DNA of 64,000 nt from Gnetum montanum. Taxonomy: Eukaryota > Streptophyta > Gnetopsida > Gnetales > Gnetaceae. Made by a program: the position numbers and the translations under genes. Below the pieces are notes generated by a model that did no database searches, had not been told where the DNA came from, and saw nothing but the letters and a program-made list of their open reading frames with translations. This document shows, piece by piece, positions 11,451 to 22,596 of the stretch. Position 1 is the stretch's first letter. Every line of letters starts with the position of its first letter. The stretch spans positions 487,973 through 551,972 of the forward strand of contig MNCI01023765.1 of NCBI GenBank assembly GCA_015680685.1. Reading direction: 5' to 3'.

Positions 11451-12646
11451 ACTTTTTTTGTTACACTCTCAAGAACATACCCTGGCATGATAGCCATGAC
11501 CCTCATAGTCACCCTGCCTAGACTATTATGCTTTATATTCATCCTCAAGCTGCCTTAGTCATGACTAAAAACAAAAATGATTTTGGCCCTATCCCATGTC
11601 ATGTGTGAGATGTCAAAAATCCCTATTCCATGCCACGTATGGCATGCAAAGAACCCTTGTCCTGCACTACACATAGTACAAAAAGAAAAAAGAAGAGAAG
11701 AAACAAACCCTTGTAACAAAATCCAAAAATCCACAAAATCCACCACATGCACTCCCTTTCCTAGCCATGGCTCCTAGTAGTCGCAACAGCAGTGGCAATC
11801 CCTACCTAAGGCAAGTCATCCTCAAAACCCCAAAACCTTGAGGTAAACAAAGAAAAGAAAGAAATCATAAGGGTAGAGCATAGTACCTTACCTTGCTAAT
11901 GGCATCTCCCTTCAATCCTCTATGTGTTCCCTAAGAAGGCACCTCAATGCATGTTCTCCTTCATCCATGTTGGTGAGGCCAAGGTGTTGGCATTCACTGT
12001 AGCATGTCATTGTTGATGATCATGCTCTTGCTTTCCTCTTCCTCTCTACTACGCTCTAGCTTCCTCTTTTTGTTGCTATGCTTTAGCTCCCTTCACTTTG
12101 GTTGTGCTACACTCAGTGACTATTTGTTTCAACTTTTGAAAATGACAAGTTGACTATGGTAAAACTCTTATTTATACTCTTTCGGGGTGAGGGACACATC
12201 ACCCTCCTGGGTACTATCCCACATCTCGCACGTAACACAGGATTGTCCCATGTCCCACACATAACACCGAATGAGTGTAGCACCTAGAGTTAGAAAATTT
12301 TTCTAACCTTTCCAGCATCTCTATACTTGGAAATTTATTTTTTTTTGTATTTTCATGATTCCTCAATAAACACCTAGCCTAATCTAACATTTCAAACCTT
12401 CCAAGCCTTACCTAAACTAATGTGTCTCATGTAAATCATGGTCCACTACAACCTTAAACTGGTGATTTTATGGTTAATCGAGGCCCCAAAATTAATTTAC
12501 ACACTTACTTACCTAATCCCACAACTACACAGTCAGGCAAATTTTCATAGCATTGTCTTCCTTATTTTATGGATTTTACTTTATTAAGACAGGTGTCGCT
12601 TGACATTTTGCTGGTTTTTTTGCAGGATTTTTGGTAGGATTGCAGC
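11451..12646. other. T2 leader with remnant antisense promoter, no gag
   Basis: No gag or protease frame is seen. A TATA-like TATAAATAA occurs on the minus strand at 12176-12168, at the position relative to pol that the antisense promoter has in T1. The antisense gene body found in T1 is absent or deleted: only about 1.1 kb separates this TATA from the LTR. A branch/polypyrimidine-acceptor-like 'tttttttgcag' ends at 12625, just before the pol ATG at 12647. Confidence 0.5.
12168..12176 (-). promoter_or_regulatory. Remnant TATA box of the antisense promoter in T2
   Basis: A TATAAATAA element on the minus strand about 470 bp upstream of the pol ATG. It mirrors the minus-strand TATA of T1 (3907-3901, about 820 bp upstream of its pol ATG). 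There is no intact gene behind it. Confidence 0.4.
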
Positions 12647-15600
12647 ATGAATGCATACAAGAATCTTCATTTGCCCTTGGTCTTGACTGGACCTTATGGC
12701 AATTCTACGAGATGCATAAACATTGAACTCCTATACTTTGAGCCTATAGCTTATGACACAAATATAGCATCACTAAATACATTGCTAGATTAGCCAGACC
12801 ATCTAGTTAGAGCTCTAGACCTAGAGGTAGGTGATGTAACCAAGAATCCCCTCATTGAAGTCCCTGTAGTAACATGTAAAGGTGAGGAAAAGACATTGAA
12901 ACTTAGTTTCTTGTTAGAGCCTCAAATCAAAAAAAAATCATCAAAAAAAGTCCTCAATAATAATTTTAAGGCATTTGCATGCTCTTATGAGGACATGTTG
13001 AGCCTAGACCCTTGCATAATACAACACAACATTGTCATTGATCCTCACATAAAACCAGTCAAATAGAAAGCTCACAAGGTCAAACTTGAGGTGGCGTTGG
13101 CAATTCATGATGAAATCACTAAGCTTTACAAAGCTGGTTTCATCTGAATAGGTAACTATATGGGGTGGGTTTTAAACATCGTAGTTGTCCCTAAGAAAAA
13201 TAGAAGTATATGCATTTGCTTAGACTTCTAGGACCTGAACAAGGCGACCATTGAAGATGACTTCCCATTACCTAGTATTGATCAACTCATTGATACTACA
13301 ACTAGTCATGCCTTGTTGTCCTTCATGGATGGGTTCTCAAGGTACAACCAAATTTGGATCAACCCAGAGCATCAGCTCAACACCACCTTCATGACTCCTT
13401 AGGGTACATTTTCCTATACAATGATGCCCTTCGAACTAAAGAATGAAGGAGCAACCTACCAATGCATAATGACATATATCTTTAGTGATTATCTACTAGA
13501 CTTACTCAATGACTACGTCAATGAAATAGTAGTTAAGTCCAAGATAGCTCAGAACCATGCAGATGACTTGGACCATGTCCTCAAACATTGCCTTAGACAT
13601 GACCTTAGGCTAAACCCCAAGAAGTGTGTCTTCGGCATCAAGATTGGTCACATGCTAGGCTTTGTGGTATCAGAAGTAGGTATATGTGTAGACCTTGATA
13701 AGGTTAAGGCTATCACCAACTTAGCATCACCATCAAACCTTAAGAAGCTACACGAGTTACAAGGTAGATTACAATTCATACATAGGTTTATCACAAGGTT
13801 GACTGATAAGTTGTAGCCAATGCAACATTTTCTCAAAAAGGGAGTCCACTTTGAATGGAAAAATCAATGCCAATAGGCATTAACAACCTCAAAAAATAGT
13901 TGGTTCAACTTCCAATAGTCTACACTTTGCAAGGAGATAAGTCATTCTACATTTACCTTGCAACCTCAAATACGTCCATTGCTTCTTTACTTTGCCAAAA
14001 GTGAGATGATGGCTTGGAGGTCCCTATTTACTACATAAGCCATGTGTTATTGTCCCATGAGGCAAAATACAACGATGTGGAGAAGAACTCTCTTGCCTTG
14101 GTCTTTGCACTCAATAAATGGAGGCATTATCTTTTTCGTAGTTAGGTTAACATTATTTGCAAAAACAATGAACTTCAAGTGATTACTACAAACATGTATG
14201 AAAGTAGTCGAATTGCATGGTGGAAGGTAATAACCATAGAATTTGACCTGCACTACATAGCATAAGCATCCACAAAGGGTCAAGCAATAGCCACACAACT
14301 CACGACTTCACCCATATACGATCAAGCAACAATAGATCTAGAATTCTCAAATAAGCATGTCAACATCATAAGCCAAGTGCCTACAAACTTTGAGGTAGTG
14401 TTACACTTTAATGGTGCTTCAACCTCACAAGGTGGTAGTGCCATTGTTGTCATCATGTTTTCCTTTGGGGAGATCTGACCCTTCATGTATCACTTTGCAT
14501 TTCCTTGCACCAACAACATAGTGAAGTATGAAGGTCTCCTTGGAGGTATCCTAGCAGCAAGTGATTTAGGAACCCAAAACATAGCAATCTAAGGTGATTT
14601 GTAGCTTGTTGTCAACTAAATTATAGAGGTTTATGCTTGCAAAGCATAACATTTACAATCTTACTGTGATTTGTCAAAACACTTGCTCAAACAGTTTACA
14701 ACTATAGATGTCCAACACATTCCCTGTAACAAGAATGCCATTGTTGATGCATTAGCCACCATAGCCTTAAGCATAGCACCCAACGTGTTTTCTACATTTC
14801 CGACTTCGATAATGTATTACACTGAACCTATCACTCAAATAACAAGTGTTGCATCCATAGCCATGATAAGCACAGCTCATGCCTAGGAGTAGTATGACGA
14901 TATTAAGATGTACCTCCAATAGGGTGAGCCTCTGCAAAATCTTACCTCTACTCGGAAAGACAATCATAGATCCTATGATGGAATATTGCTAACTTGCATT
15001 AGTGGTAGTGAAGCATAAACAATCATTGATTAAGTCCATAACGGACTATGCAGAGGCCACATAGCACCTAGGGTGATGGCAGCAAAAATTAGATGCTTAG
15101 GCTACTATTGGCCTTACATGGAGTGCAATTGAATTTCCAACATTGGAACATGTGATGTATGTTAGCGACATGGTAACCTAATGCACATGCCACCTACTAA
15201 ACTACATACTACACAAATCACATAGCCGTTCCAACATTGGGGGTTCGATATCATAGGACCTATAATGCATAAGTCTTCTGCAAGACATAACTTCATCATA
15301 ATCGTAACTAAATACTTTACCAAGTGGGTTGAAACCATTTCCCTTAAGAAGAAAACATCATAACAGGTTTGCAAATTTATCCTAGATAACATAGTGACCC
15401 AATTTGGTCTACCCATGACCATAGTCATAGACAACAAGCCATAATTTAGCAATACAAAAACTAAGACCTTCTGTGAACACCTTGGCATTAAACATTCCTT
15501 TTCATCATCATACTACCCATAGACGAGTGGCCAAGCAGAGGCTATGAACAAAGTCATCATCAACCTTCTGAAGAGGATGCTTAGCAACAACAATTTATGA

Positions 15601-16080
15601 TGCCATGAATAGCTAGTCTACACACTATGGGCCTATTGCATGACATGCAAAATAGCAACTGGTAAGATGCCATATAGTCTTTTGTATGGATCTGAAGCAA
15701 TATTACCTCTTGAATTGTAGGTCCCATCACTTGGCATGATCCTCTCAAGCTTCATCGATGAGATTCAAAATAATGAGTTGAGAATCATTGACCTCGACTC
15801 TATAGATGAGGAGTGCATGCAAACACTTGATCACATCAAGTGGTACCAGGAAAAGAAATAGCAAAAACATTAACATAATTAACATCAACATCCGATCAAG
15901 AAAGGGGACCTGATCCTCAAGGTCATTCACAAACCCCCAAACAAATTCTCAACTAATTTGGAAGGGCCTTTCTTGGTCGTAAAGGCCTATGACAATGGAG
16001 CATTCAAGCTTGCTGATCTAGATGACAATGAGTTTGCCAATCTAATCAATCACTTGTACCTGAAGCTATACTATGCCTAG
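12647..16080 (+). pseudogene. T2 pol: RT, RNase H, second RNase H, integrase (Tat type), heavily mutated
   Basis: Collinear with T1 pol. ATG 12647 follows an intron-acceptor-like tract. The N-terminal RT segment (FACSYEDM) is near 12970. The RT core stays open at 13421-13816, with YVNE in place of YVDD near 13516. The Ty3 RNase H (about 13930-14290), second RNase H (about 14390-14770), integrase zinc finger and core (about 15030-15560, with a SGQAEAMN motif at the catalytic Glu) and C-terminal domain follow, ending at TAG 16080. Many in-frame TAA/TAG codons stand where T1 has CAA/CAG/TGG, the pattern of C-to-T decay. It has more stops than T1 and is clearly non-functional. Confidence 0.88.
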
Positions 16081-16119
16081 TATGCAGTGCCATGCCAATG
16101 ATAAAGCAAGGTAAGAGAA

Positions 16120-16430
16120 CATCTACTATGGTGTTAAACTAGCACAGAATGTTTGCTATGATGTTAAACTAGCACAGAAGGTCCACTATGATGTTAAACT
16201 GGCACAAAATGTCCTTAGGCTATGACATTAAACTAACACCCATGACATGGTCCATTATGACCTAAAATTGGTGATCCACTATCCACTACAACGTTAAACT
16301 AGCACAACAGTCTGCTAGGACCTTAAATTAGTACATCACAGTCTGCCAGGATCTTAAATTAGGTTCATACTCTACTAGGACCTTAAACTAGCATAGCATG
16401 TGGTCTACCAAGACTTAAAACTAGGTTTGC
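16120..16430. repeat. TTAAACTAG-core repeats downstream of T2 pol
   Basis: Units 'gtccactatgatgttaaactagcacag' of about 30-35 bp are repeated eight or more times with drift. They are homologous in place and sequence to T1 8203-8440. Confidence 0.8.
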
Positions 16431-17945
16431 AATTCAGCATCCATAGTTCAACAAACATAGTTCTACGAACAAGTGAGCATGAATACTTCCAACCATTTTT
16501 CGCCTACTAATACCTCTCAAGCAGGGTGGGGTGGAGCATTGCATTTCTAGAATAAAGTTCACATTGTTAAGAGAAAACCCTTTAGAGCATTTGTAGCATT
16601 ACCATCCTTAGCATCTTGCTGACCTTCTAGAGCTATCACCACCATTTCCAATCATCTTGGTTGGAGCTCTCATCATTAGCATCGCTTTCTAGAGAACCAA
16701 CGATATTGTGGCCCAACCATACTACTACCATCCTCCATCCCTCACCATTTCCTAGGCTACGAAGAGCATCCAACAGGTTAGCCCCTTGCCAATCTATTTG
16801 GTTTCCTAGCTCTTATCCTTGGTGAGAACTCTCGAGCATCTACATCGCCAACACCTCAAGCCACTTGGATGCTCACTTCTAGTGTGGTTGTTCGAGCTTT
16901 TGTAGCCTACCACCATCGACGCCTACATTGGCCTTCCTACTTTGAACATTGCATGCACCTGCAACTAACATAGCACTTGTGGTCCTTATAGTGCCCTTAC
17001 AAATAGGAGTTCACCTTTATCTCACATGGTGTGGTTGTTTTTTCTTGTTTTCTCTATATTGCATTTATAGGATGAAGCCTCAACGATGATTATTCAAAGG
17101 TGCTTTTTTCTTGGATGGCAAGTCACCGCATTGCTCTGATGTGTCTGTTTTGACTTGCCAAGCTGCTCAACAGTGCATATCCCTATTATCCCACTATAAC
17201 CTATTCACATTTCCCTTTTTACCTTACACTTCTCCTCGCATCCCTTGCAAGCTTCTTTGATGCACATGGCACCCTTCTTTTAGTTAATCCCAGAACCTAT
17301 GACAAACGTAACACAACTCGTCCCATGGGGAGCCTTTGTGGGCTAGGCAAAGCCTAAGTAGATGTAATCCAACTCATCCTAGGGAGGAAACACCTATCCT
17401 ACAAATGCAACACAGTTTCCTCTAAACATTTTGTTGAGCAGCGTGTAGTTTTCCTAGCAATAAACATCTCCTAGTTCTAAAAATAAAAGGAGGAGAGAAG
17501 AGAAGAAAATATTTCAAGAAAAAAAATGGGACACACTAAGTGCCCAATCGAAAAAGAAAAAAAGAAGAGAGTAAGCAAAATTTGTCATTTTGCAATTTGT
17601 CTAACCCTGGATCAACCATCTCACAAGCACTCCAACAAGAGGTCAAAATCCCAGGGGCAAGCTATCTCTACATGTTGACTTCCTCACAAGACTCTGATGA
17701 GGGATCACGCTTTGGCAACAAGCCATCATGGTGCTGCATCTTATAGTTACATGCACAATGAACATCCTTCCTACTTATTGTCCATCACCTTAACCTACTC
17801 TTTGCCATACTTTATTCCATTAGCACTCTCAAGCATGGTGAAGCATTGTCCGATTGAGCACTGATGAGCAGTATTGGTGTCCTGTTTGCAGTGGTGTTTT
17901 GTATTCTTTATTGACGTCTCTTGGGCCACTCCTCCAGATGTCAAC
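16431..17945. other. T2 3' untranslated region, no gene seen
   Basis: No convincing frame on either strand. The 3' part (17860-17945) matches the T1 sequence before its polypurine tract. A short Lys/Glu-rich open stretch at 17540-17746 has no recognisable counterpart in T1 and is not called. Confidence 0.55.
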
Positions 17946-17954
17946 AAAGAGGGG
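17946..17954 (+). promoter_or_regulatory. Polypurine tract of T2
   Basis: AAAGAGGGG followed by CCAA and the LTR start TGAAACACC at 17959, as in T1. Confidence 0.75.
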
Positions 17955-17958
17955 CCAA

Positions 17959-19812
17959 TGAAACACCATCAATTTTGGGCTTTTGCATTTCAATAACAAA
18001 TTTGTCTAAGTGTCAAAACTTGATAAATTGTTTTCTAAGTGTTGGTGCTACGCTCCCCAGCGTAGCATGCAACAAGGCTTATTTTGCAAAAATTTATTAA
18101 GTGTCAACAATAGTTGCATGAAAATTTTTCTAAGTGTGTTGCTACACTCTCATTTTGCTTGCTATGCTCCCTTATGTAGCCAATGTAGCACACACTTCCA
18201 TGCCCAGTTTGCCCAAGTGCCAACCTAGAAATGATCAAGGATTACTTGGGATGAATAAAACAATTCAGCAAATTTTCTATCTCCTAGGTTGTCACGCTTG
18301 CTACGGTCCCCAACGTAGCCAGCGTAGCACATGTTCCAATGGCTAGTTCGCCCAAGTGCTAGGCCAAAGGTTGTCAGGATTGCTTGGGATGGAAAAAATA
18401 GTTCAACAAATTTTCTATCTTTAGGATTGCTACACTCCCTAGCGTAGCCAACGTAGCACATTTTTTAATGCCCAATTTTGCCTAAGTATTAAGCAAGAAG
18501 CTGTCAAGCTAGATCAACATGAAAGGGATATTTAGTAAATTTTCTAACTCCTGAGGTTGCCTCTCTTGTTATGCCCTAGAGCCTAGCCAGCGTACCATGA
18601 AAGAAAACTACAAATTCTATCAAATTTTGCCTAAGTATCCCTACTATGCTCCCTAGCATAACCAATGTTGAAGATCAAAATTGTGCAAAATTTGACTAAC
18701 TGTTGCGTTACGGTCTAAAGCATAGCTAGCTTGATGCTAAAGAAAAGCCTCCGACAACCTCTGAAAGCCTTCAAAACCTAGCATCAACCTTCATCTTGGC
18801 TCTGACATTCCCCTAGCAAGTAGGCTCAGCAATTTGTATATCTTTTGCATCCCCCTTGGTCCCCAAAAGTTGTTCCTATGCTTGACCCTACTTGAAAGAG
18901 GGGAATACATAGTCTTGGAGCATAGCCTCCAAGTTGCACTATTTTACATTATTTGCAGGTATATTGTAGTCTTGCAAATATCGACACATGTAGTCTTAGC
19001 AGTGTAGTTACAGTTTAGTAGTCTCTAGGGACTCATGGCAATTCTTTAGAGCGTAACACTTTACTACTCTCATGGGAGCGTAGTAGGTCAATGTAGCACC
19101 ATCTACCCTCATGCCACGTGGTGCCCGATCTATATTTTATGCAAACCCTAGGCCTATAAATACCCTAACATTCAACAGTCTAAGGGGTTGGCAAATTAAA
19201 AGAGCATTGAGCATCTTGACTTTCTGAGAATCCCTGGCATTCTCGCACCTAAGCACCTGAGTTTTGCACCTTGGTGCCTCCCAAAACACATTCTACCATT
19301 GCACCTGCAAAACATAACAATAGCCAACCTAGTAGGTTTAGTCCCCATGGCGACCATCAATTCCACATCCTACGCATCCTAGAGACTATGACTACACTGC
19401 TACACTACCACTATGCTTGCTTGCACACCGCGTACTGCTCTCACCTCTTTTCCTGTAATAGTTATGCTCCCTCATTTGGGGCAATGCACTTTTGTTCTCA
19501 AGTTTCATTTCATTTCTCTTAGGTATTTAGTGCAACACTTGTATTTTCTCATCGTTTCATACATATCCGCATGTTTACATTGTCGTTCTCAAGCCGTGAC
19601 ACCATGCTACGCTCTAGCTTAGCTGGCCTCGATGCCCACACATAACACAATATAAACCCCTCTTACATACAGTTGTCTTAACACCATGTAAGTCCCTGTC
19701 TAATTGACAAGACCGTTTAGGACACCTCTTTTCCATTTTCCAGCATGGCCCTCGCATGGATTTGGGGTTAGGTTGTACATCCACCAACCTCTTGGTGTTT
19801 TAGCCACTGACA
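17959..19812 (+). repeat. 3' LTR of T2
   Basis: Starts TGAAACACC and ends near CACTGACA at 19812, directly against gag codons of element E. TATA box TATAAATA at 19155-19162. The U3 part contains large hairpin-bearing repeats (18031-18560). It is longer than the 9464-11057 LTR, and the two cannot be aligned closely outside the ends and the TATA region. Confidence 0.75.
18031..18560. repeat. Hairpin-bearing repeats in the T2 LTR U3
   Basis: Four to five diverged units start with 'ttttctaa/ttttctat' at about 18031, 18126, 18277, 18412 and 18541. Each carries a GCTACGCTCCC...AGCGTAGC core. In the first unit the core is a perfect inverted repeat, GCTACGCTCCCCAGCGTAGC at 18047-18066 (8-bp arms, 4-base loop). 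Confidence 0.75.
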
Positions 19813-20992
19813 TTTTCGAAAGTCACATTGGCCTTATGTGAAGAAGACATGGTTTTACATGAGAACATGTGTGACTTAAAATATTAATAGTTTCTAAGAG
19901 ATAAATCATTAATACCTTTATAATGATTATGTACAATATAATAATCTAGATAACTAGCATCATCCTTGCCAATGGCACCAATGATGAGTGATGGGTACCC
20001 TTACATCCAACCATATGAATCATAAGCATTCACACATGATCTAGTCGAATTCCATTGATGGGACTAGTTATAGCATCTAGATTGTTAAACATTAATCACA
20101 AGACATTGTCTTTTCACTTATACTAGTGGTAGTTTTGTCATGTATGATTTAGTCCAAAGTGAGGCATATGATAATTGATATTGTTAGGCCTTGATTACTC
20201 CTAGCGATAAACATACTTGAAAATGAAATTTTGTCCTAAGTTTAAGTAATGACAGTGATGTAAATCTACTCTAGCCTAGAGCGATGAGCATCCAGTCTTG
20301 GCTTACTATACATGTCTTAGGCTCATGTAACCATTATTGGATGAACCAAGCAATAACACTATTGGGATTACCAAATGAGTACACTTAAATGCTCGAAACC
20401 AATTGTACTCATTCTACTTTACTAATGAACAAGAAAGTAAAGTACTTGAAAATGTAACTGATTATACTATGAAAACAATAGAAGCTATGCTAAGTAAAAC
20501 AATAAAACTAAGTTGATGTTGCAATGATGAAAAATAATCTCAATCTTCATTTTCGAACATGAATTGTGCCCAAGTACACTTCACTTGAATAAAGCTTTCG
20601 TACAATTGCTCTACACCACACTATGGACATTCATGCTATTGCTAAAGCTACGAAAACAAATTGCAAGAGTCTAACTAAGGATGGAATGAAACTTATTTTG
20701 ATTGTGCACCCAAGTGCTGTGTTTATAGGCAGGCATCCTGCTATATTGGATATTCGATGATGTAGTTTATGCTACAATACTGGATATGCGATATTGGAGC
20801 TACAATATCGAATATGTGATATCATAGTGGACCAAAAATTGACTTTTTCAAACAGATGCGACATAGCATCTACGACATCATAGATGTGATGTAGCATCTA
20901 TGACATAGCAGCCAACTGAGATGCACTGACAAGGATGCTACAACGCAAGTGCTATAGCATCTACGATATCTTAGCCAATTGATGAGTCATCA
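19813..20992 (-). mobile_element. E: 5' end of an Athila-like Ty3/gypsy element (LTR, PBS, gag stub)
   Basis: Reads right to left. The LTR is 20992-19982 (1011 bp); on the plus strand it starts TGATGAGTGATGG and ends GAGTCATCA. The PBS is at 19981-19963 (TTGGTGCCATTGGCAAGGA on the minus strand), complementary to a tRNA-Asp-type 3' end. A leader similar to that of element C (shared 'gctagttatctagatta') precedes a gag start codon at 19850-19848. Only a dozen codons (MSSSHKANV...) remain before the T2 LTR. The U3 has a GATATC site at 20818 and other ATATC/GATAT elements upstream of a TATA-like sequence near 20728. Confidence 0.75.
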
Positions 20993-20996
20993 ATAA

Positions 20997-21091
20997 TGAT
21001 GTGTTAGCTTAATGGTAAGACTCTTATTTTGGTAACTTAAAGTTATGGGTTTGATTTTGGTGGGCAATATTTAGTTATGAAGTTCTAATTT
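20997..21091 (+). mobile_element. tRNA-derived SINE-like copy 1
   Basis: A box-like TAGCTTAATGG at 21005-21015 and B box-like GGTTTGATTTT at 21048-21058, spaced as in a tRNA promoter, followed by a 'tttagttatgaagttctaatt' tail shared with the other copies. Confidence 0.6.
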
Positions 21092-21098
21092 CAACAAT

Positions 21099-21190
21099 GA
21101 GGTGTTAGCCTAGTGGTAAGACACTTGATTTGGAAGCTCCAAGTCATGGGTTTGATTTTGGTGGGTAATGCTAAGTTATATAAAGTTGTA
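21099..21190 (+). mobile_element. tRNA-derived SINE-like copy 2
   Basis: A box-like TAGCCTAGTGG at 21106-21116 and B box-like GGTTTGATTTT at 21149-21159. It is in direct orientation to copy 1, with only a few bases between them. Confidence 0.6.
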
Positions 21191-21328
21191 TGTTGGTGTG
21201 TATCTATGTTTCACTTATTTCAGGTTCCAACATCCCCCTATAAAGCTCTAGTTTTACTATGTGTCTTAGGGTTAAATATTGCTAAAAAAAATGTTATGGG
21301 TTCCAACACCTCTAAATTATAATAGTTC

Positions 21329-21410
21329 AATTAGAACTTTATAACTCAACATTACCCATCGTAATCAAATCCATGACTTGGATCTTTTTAATCAAGAGTC
21401 TAAACTATTG
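21329..21410 (-). mobile_element. tRNA-derived SINE-like copy 3 (inverted)
   Basis: The reverse complement carries the 'caagtcatggatttgatt' B-box region (B box around 21372-21364) and the 'gggtaatgttgagttataaagttctaatt' type tail. The A-box half is degenerate. Confidence 0.5.
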
Positions 21411-21442
21411 ACTATATGTCTTATGTTCATCTTGCGAAGTAG

Positions 21443-22596
21443 GATTTAGCCTCTTTTCAGGTAGCTACCTAAGGTCAAATCCACGTTTTGTTCAAATCAA
21501 AATCCAACTATATAATAAAAAAACAATTATTATCCCTTCAAATCAATTTAATTGTTTGGACCCTATTTTGTTATGACAAGGCTAAGATAATGAGCATAAG
21601 CTATAGCTTTGTTGGTTGGCTCACATGCTTTGCAATCTAAGATATAGAGTTCAAAGTCAATACTAGCACCCCATGCTAGCTTGAAGTCATCTTCTAAGCC
21701 TATATAAGGCATGAACTATTCTAAAAAAAGGCCAGGAGGATGATGATTGTGATATAAAAGATTGACTTACAAAATCATTTTTTTTTTTTTAAAGTAACAT
21801 CATTAGCAAATTAAGAATGCTGAGTGTGGTTGTGAACCCTAAACTAAATCTTGAAACCCCCAAGTTGGCAGCATAATTTACTTGTATAGTTGCGAAATTA
21901 GGGTTTATAGGCTTCTGGGATCAGAGTATCTTATCGCGTCGCAGTTGCAGCGTTGTTGGGTTTATAGGCTCCTCGGCTGGATCGTCTTATCGCATCCCCG
22001 TTGCAGCGTCTTTGTCGTCGGTTTGCGTACGCTTATTCGTGTTCCAATTTGCTGGTCCAATTCAGGTGTCTATTCTTATTCATCACCGTTTTCGTTTTCA
22101 ATTCTATTTCAATCCCTGAAACACTGATTTCAGGGTGTATTTTGTTTACTCTTTCATTTCTAATTGCAAAGGCATTGTGTCTTACGTTGCGACGGTTTTC
22201 TTCAATAACAATATCCCTGCTATGTTGTGTAGCTTGCTTCTAAGACGCAACATTTTCGTTCTAGGGTTTATATCATATTGTAAGCGGCTTTGCGTGTTTC
22301 ATTTCCAGCTTAGTGTTCTATAGCACAATCAAGCCGCACAAAATTTTTCCTACGAATTTGGCCGGACGTTTGTTGTAATTGTACACAGGAGTGACACTCT
22401 TTTTTAGATGACGAATCGTTCTGGTAGGGAATATTATCATTGCGTGTTAAATCATTGTAAGTTCTGCTAGCTGCATTATATTGAACAGTTCACATTACCA
22501 GATTGGAAAATCATACATACTCGTCCAATAGTTGTATTGTAAATGTTGACAAATCAGTCTTTAACTATATGCAGTTACAGCGGCGACAGGCAGGTA
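21443..22596 (+). promoter_or_regulatory. Promoter and 5' UTR of the KH gene
   Basis: Upstream sequence to about 21850 is AT-rich, with a poly-T run at 21779-21792. A GC-richer stretch from about 21890 is the likely first, untranslated exon; it includes GGGTTTATAGG elements. A likely 5' UTR intron runs from a donor near 22066 (ATTCAG/GTGTCT) to the acceptor TATATGCAG near 22574, placing the start codon at 22597 in exon 2. Other donors in 22066-22450 are possible. A transcript would settle it. Confidence 0.5.
21901..22014 (+). repeat. 57-bp tandem duplication in the KH gene 5' UTR
   Basis: Two units start at 21901 and 21958, each with GGGTTTATAGGCT, a CTTATCGC core and GTTGCAGCGT. They are clearly related with scattered substitutions. 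Confidence 0.8.

Larger units (their letters stand above)
9464..19812 (+). mobile_element. T2: second Tat-lineage element, LTR-internal-LTR, tandem with T1
   Basis: LTR 9464-11057, internal region 11058-17958, polypurine tract 17946-17954, LTR 17959-19812. The internal region holds leader repeats, a remnant antisense promoter, a degenerate pol (12647-16080) and a repeat-rich 3' UTR. It sits directly behind T1 with only one LTR between the two internal regions, as expected of tandem arrays made by LTR-LTR recombination or insertion into an LTR. No gag or protease is recognisable. The right end lies against gag of element E, so T2 (or the array) inserted into E. Confidence 0.7.

Noticed and set aside
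21001-21190. Functional tRNA genes
   Set aside because: A- and B-box-like motifs are present, but no cloverleaf with paired acceptor stem can be formed; SINE-like copies fit better.
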